DNA from: Actinomycetes bacterium
GTDB lineage: Bacteria; Actinomycetota; Actinomycetes; Mycobacteriales; Mycobacteriaceae
Direction of reading: 5' to 3'
Assembly: GCA_023460175.1 (NCBI GenBank)
Contig: JAEWRC010000101.1
Span: 1 to 6,864, forward strand
Length of the DNA stretch: 6,864 nt
Shown: piece by piece, positions 6,699-6,864 of the stretch
How the letters are laid out: every line of letters begins with the position of its first letter
How positions within the stretch are numbered: the stretch's first letter is position 1
Position numbers and translations under genes: made by a program
Notes under the pieces: generated by a model
The model's input: only the letters and a program-made list of their open reading frames with translations
Told to the model about the DNA's origin: nothing
Databases searched by the model: none

Positions 6699-6718
6699 CG
6701 AGCAACGGGAGGAATCAC

Positions 6719-6864
6719 GTGGGTACGTATGCGGTGACCGGCAGCGCGTCGGGGATGGGGCAGCAGGCCGCGCAGAAGCTGCGCGCCGCCGGGCACACCG
6801 TGATCGGGGTGGATCTGGCCGCGGCCGAGGTGGTGGCGGACCTGTCCACCGCCGCGGGCCGGAC
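6719..6864 (+). CDS. SDR of the 3-alpha-HSD/carbonyl reductase type, N-terminal part (cut by window edge)
   Basis: A frame opened by GTG 6719, preceded by GGGAGG (6707-6712) with a 6-nt spacer, runs to the window edge and gives 48 residues. The start holds the Rossmann motif TGSASGMG (G8, G12, G14), and Asp32 at the end of strand 2 suggests NAD. The segment AEVVADLSTAAGR (36-48) closely resembles the same region of Comamonas 3-alpha-hydroxysteroid dehydrogenase/carbonyl reductase (HsdA) as I remember it. The catalytic Ser/Tyr/Lys lie beyond the edge. It follows the DHRS1-like gene after 20 bp, so it belongs to the same run of genes. Classical SDR is firm; the subfamily is a reasoned guess from a short segment. 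Confidence 0.8.
   Translation, partial: MGTYAVTGSASGMGQQAAQKLRAAGHTVIGVDLAAAEVVADLSTAAGR

Larger units (their letters stand above)
485..6864 (+). other. Probable operon: SDR, fadE22, gntR, epimerase-like, SDR, SDR
   Basis: Six genes in one direction with gaps of 49, 0, 38, 4 and 20 bp and no terminator-like hairpin with a T-tract between them. Four are NAD(P)-dependent oxidoreductases, one is an FAD dehydrogenase and one a regulator. No hydratase, thiolase or CoA ligase is in view, so any pathway is only partly encoded here or continues past the right edge. Confidence 0.7.

Noticed and set aside
6693..6700. Palindrome CGCTAGCG over the stop codon of the DHRS1-like gene, considered as a terminator
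   Set aside because: It is only 8 bp with no loop and no T-tract, and the next gene starts 20 bp later in the same direction.

Overview
The window is very GC-rich DNA with closely packed genes, G/C-ending codons and GTG starts. Its gene content points to a mycobacterium or a close relative (Mycobacteriales). The strongest clue is the order ligB, then on the opposite strand fadE22 followed by a double-headed GntR regulator. From memory this matches M. tuberculosis Rv3062 (ligB) / Rv3061c (fadE22) / Rv3060c (GntR). No mobile element, CRISPR array, RNA gene or terminator is visible.

Layout. Positions 1-358 (minus strand) hold the first 119 codons of ligB, an ATP-dependent DNA ligase cut by the window edge. 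A 126-bp divergent intergenic region (359-484) follows, holding a possible promoter and an 11-bp palindrome. From 485 to the right edge all genes lie on the plus strand, with gaps of 49, 0, 38, 4 and 20 bp, so they probably form one transcription unit: an HSD10-like short-chain dehydrogenase (SDR; 485-1243), the two-domain acyl-CoA dehydrogenase FadE22 (1293-3458), a tandemly duplicated FadR-type GntR regulator (3459-4862), an extended SDR of the epimerase/dehydratase class (4901-5887), a DHRS1-like SDR (5892-6698), and the start of an SDR resembling 3-alpha-hydroxysteroid dehydrogenase/carbonyl reductase (6719 to the edge).

How the genes may work together. An acyl-CoA dehydrogenase and an HSD10-like 3-hydroxyacyl-CoA dehydrogenase would supply the two oxidation steps of a beta-oxidation turn. 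The three further SDRs could oxidise or reduce alcohol and keto groups on the same substrate. The GntR protein, coupled to fadE22, is the obvious candidate regulator, sensing an acyl-CoA or other pathway intermediate. The substrate cannot be read from the sequence; a lipid, steroid or terpenoid acid is an inference from the families present.

The points most worth a second look are the complementary loss of FAD-binding motifs in the two halves of FadE22, the unequal sensor domains of the double GntR protein, the zero-gap same-frame TAG-GTG junction between these two genes, and the SDR gene lying between ligB and fadE22. I saw nothing that amounts to a wholly new type of system.
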